Notes under the pieces: generated by a model
Database searches by the model: none
Told to the model about the DNA's origin: nothing
Seen by the model: only the letters and a program-made list of their open reading frames with translations
Shown here: piece by piece, positions 5,481-5,666 of the stretch
Layout: the number at the start of each line of letters is the position of its first letter
Position numbering within the stretch: the first letter of the stretch is position 1
Made by a program: the position numbers and the translations under genes
Assembly: GCA_902773265.1 (NCBI GenBank)
Contig: CACYDZ010000270.1
Coordinates: 1-5,666, forward strand
Source: an uncultured Ruminococcus sp.
GTDB taxonomy: Bacteria > Bacillota > Clostridia > Oscillospirales > Acutalibacteraceae
Direction: 5' to 3'
DNA length: 5,666 nucleotides

Positions 5481-5546
5481 AACTCTGAAAGTTGGTAGTA
5501 TTCGAACTGTACAAGATATTACTGCCTACTTTCAGAGTTGTTTTTT
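5481..5546 (+). terminator. Long intrinsic terminator/attenuator between precursor and maturase genes
   Basis: AACTCTGAAAGT (5481-5492) pairs perfectly with ACTTTCAGAGTT (5528-5539). After one T-T mismatch, seven more pairs (5494-5500 with 5520-5526) close a 19-base loop. G and six T follow at 5540-5546. This is a strong intrinsic terminator placed 20 bases after the precursor stop, and its T-tract ends two bases before the Shine-Dalgarno sequence of the next gene. Partial read-through would give much precursor and little enzyme, as is common in RiPP clusters. Confidence 0.8.
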
Positions 5547-5565
5547 ATGGAGGTTTTTGAAAGTG

Positions 5566-5666
5566 ATGCCCGAAAGAATTATGTTACTGGTTACTGAAAA
5601 CTGTAATCTGAATTGTGTTTACTGCTATGAGCATAAAAAGAATAAGAGAAAAATGTCGTTTGATAC
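5566..5666 (+). CDS. Radical SAM peptide maturase (5' end only)
   Basis: Thirty-three codons are visible before the window ends. The start of the protein (RIMLLVTENCNLNCVYCYEH) contains CxxxCxxC at residues 13, 17 and 20, the ligands of the 4Fe-4S cluster that cleaves S-adenosylmethionine; Tyr19 before the third Cys is typical. The KMSFDT stretch that follows is usual for SPASM-type peptide maturases. The motif lies so near the N-terminus that there is no N-terminal peptide-binding (RRE) domain before the barrel, unlike SCIFF maturases. Recognition of the precursor must use another part or another protein. GGAGG at 5549-5553 is 12 bases from the ATG at 5566 and 9 from an in-frame GTG at 5563, so GTG could be the true start. 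It has no promoter of its own and depends on read-through of the upstream terminator. It probably modifies the Cys-rich peptide encoded before it. Confidence 0.9.
   Translation, partial: MPERIMLLVTENCNLNCVYCYEHKKNKRKMSFD

Noticed and set aside
5547..5600. ATG at 5547 as an alternative start near the radical SAM gene
   Set aside because: It is out of frame with the CxxxCxxC reading frame and overlaps the Shine-Dalgarno sequence.
1..5666. CRISPR array, tRNA or rRNA genes
   Set aside because: I saw no regularly spaced direct repeats and no cloverleaf or rRNA-like sequence on either strand.

Overview
The window looks like an accessory region of a low-GC Gram-positive gut-type bacterium (Bacillota, possibly Ruminococcus-like). 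The support is AT-rich sequence, strong GGAGG ribosome binding sites before nearly every gene, several orphan genes, two decayed insertion-sequence transposases, and a small Cys-rich peptide gene followed by a radical SAM enzyme. The organism assignment is inference from these traits, not a match.

Left part (1-2014). The window opens in the C-terminal end of a gene that may encode a PH-like domain. A leader follows with a perfect 7-1-7 palindrome around a TATAAT box. Then come four genes in one direction: a small membrane protein (290-793), a soluble 200-residue protein (862-1464), a second small membrane protein (1461-1931), and a 28-residue charged peptide (1928-2014). The last three are joined by 4-base ATGA overlaps and so are probably translated together. 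The two membrane proteins share a layout resembling DUF697-type domains and may be diverged paralogues. The function of the operon is unknown.

Middle part (2015-4211). A 28-bp imperfect stem-loop (2132-2191), typical of dispersed palindromic repeats, precedes two orphan genes (2395-3000 and 3516-4211). I do not recognise either product. A 515-base gap separates them; it holds a perfect 10-bp hairpin and some protein-like but unassignable minus-strand reading frames.

IS graveyard (4208-5217). A C-terminal IS5-type transposase fragment (plus strand) has lost its 5' half, and its likely catalytic Glu has become Lys. A C-terminal fragment resembling IS982-type transposases lies on the minus strand. 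Between them are an AT-rich terminator-like hairpin, a good promoter, and two overlapping palindromes that look like an operator.

Right end (5197-5666). The most interesting locus is a 52-residue peptide ending in CSCSGPAQSCVWH. It has its own promoter at the edge of the IS remnant and a near-perfect Shine-Dalgarno sequence. It is followed by a long intrinsic terminator or attenuator and the start of a radical SAM enzyme with CxxxCxxC. This is the standard layout of a RiPP (ribosomally made, post-translationally modified peptide) cluster: abundant precursor, partial terminator, less abundant maturase. The cluster continues beyond the window.
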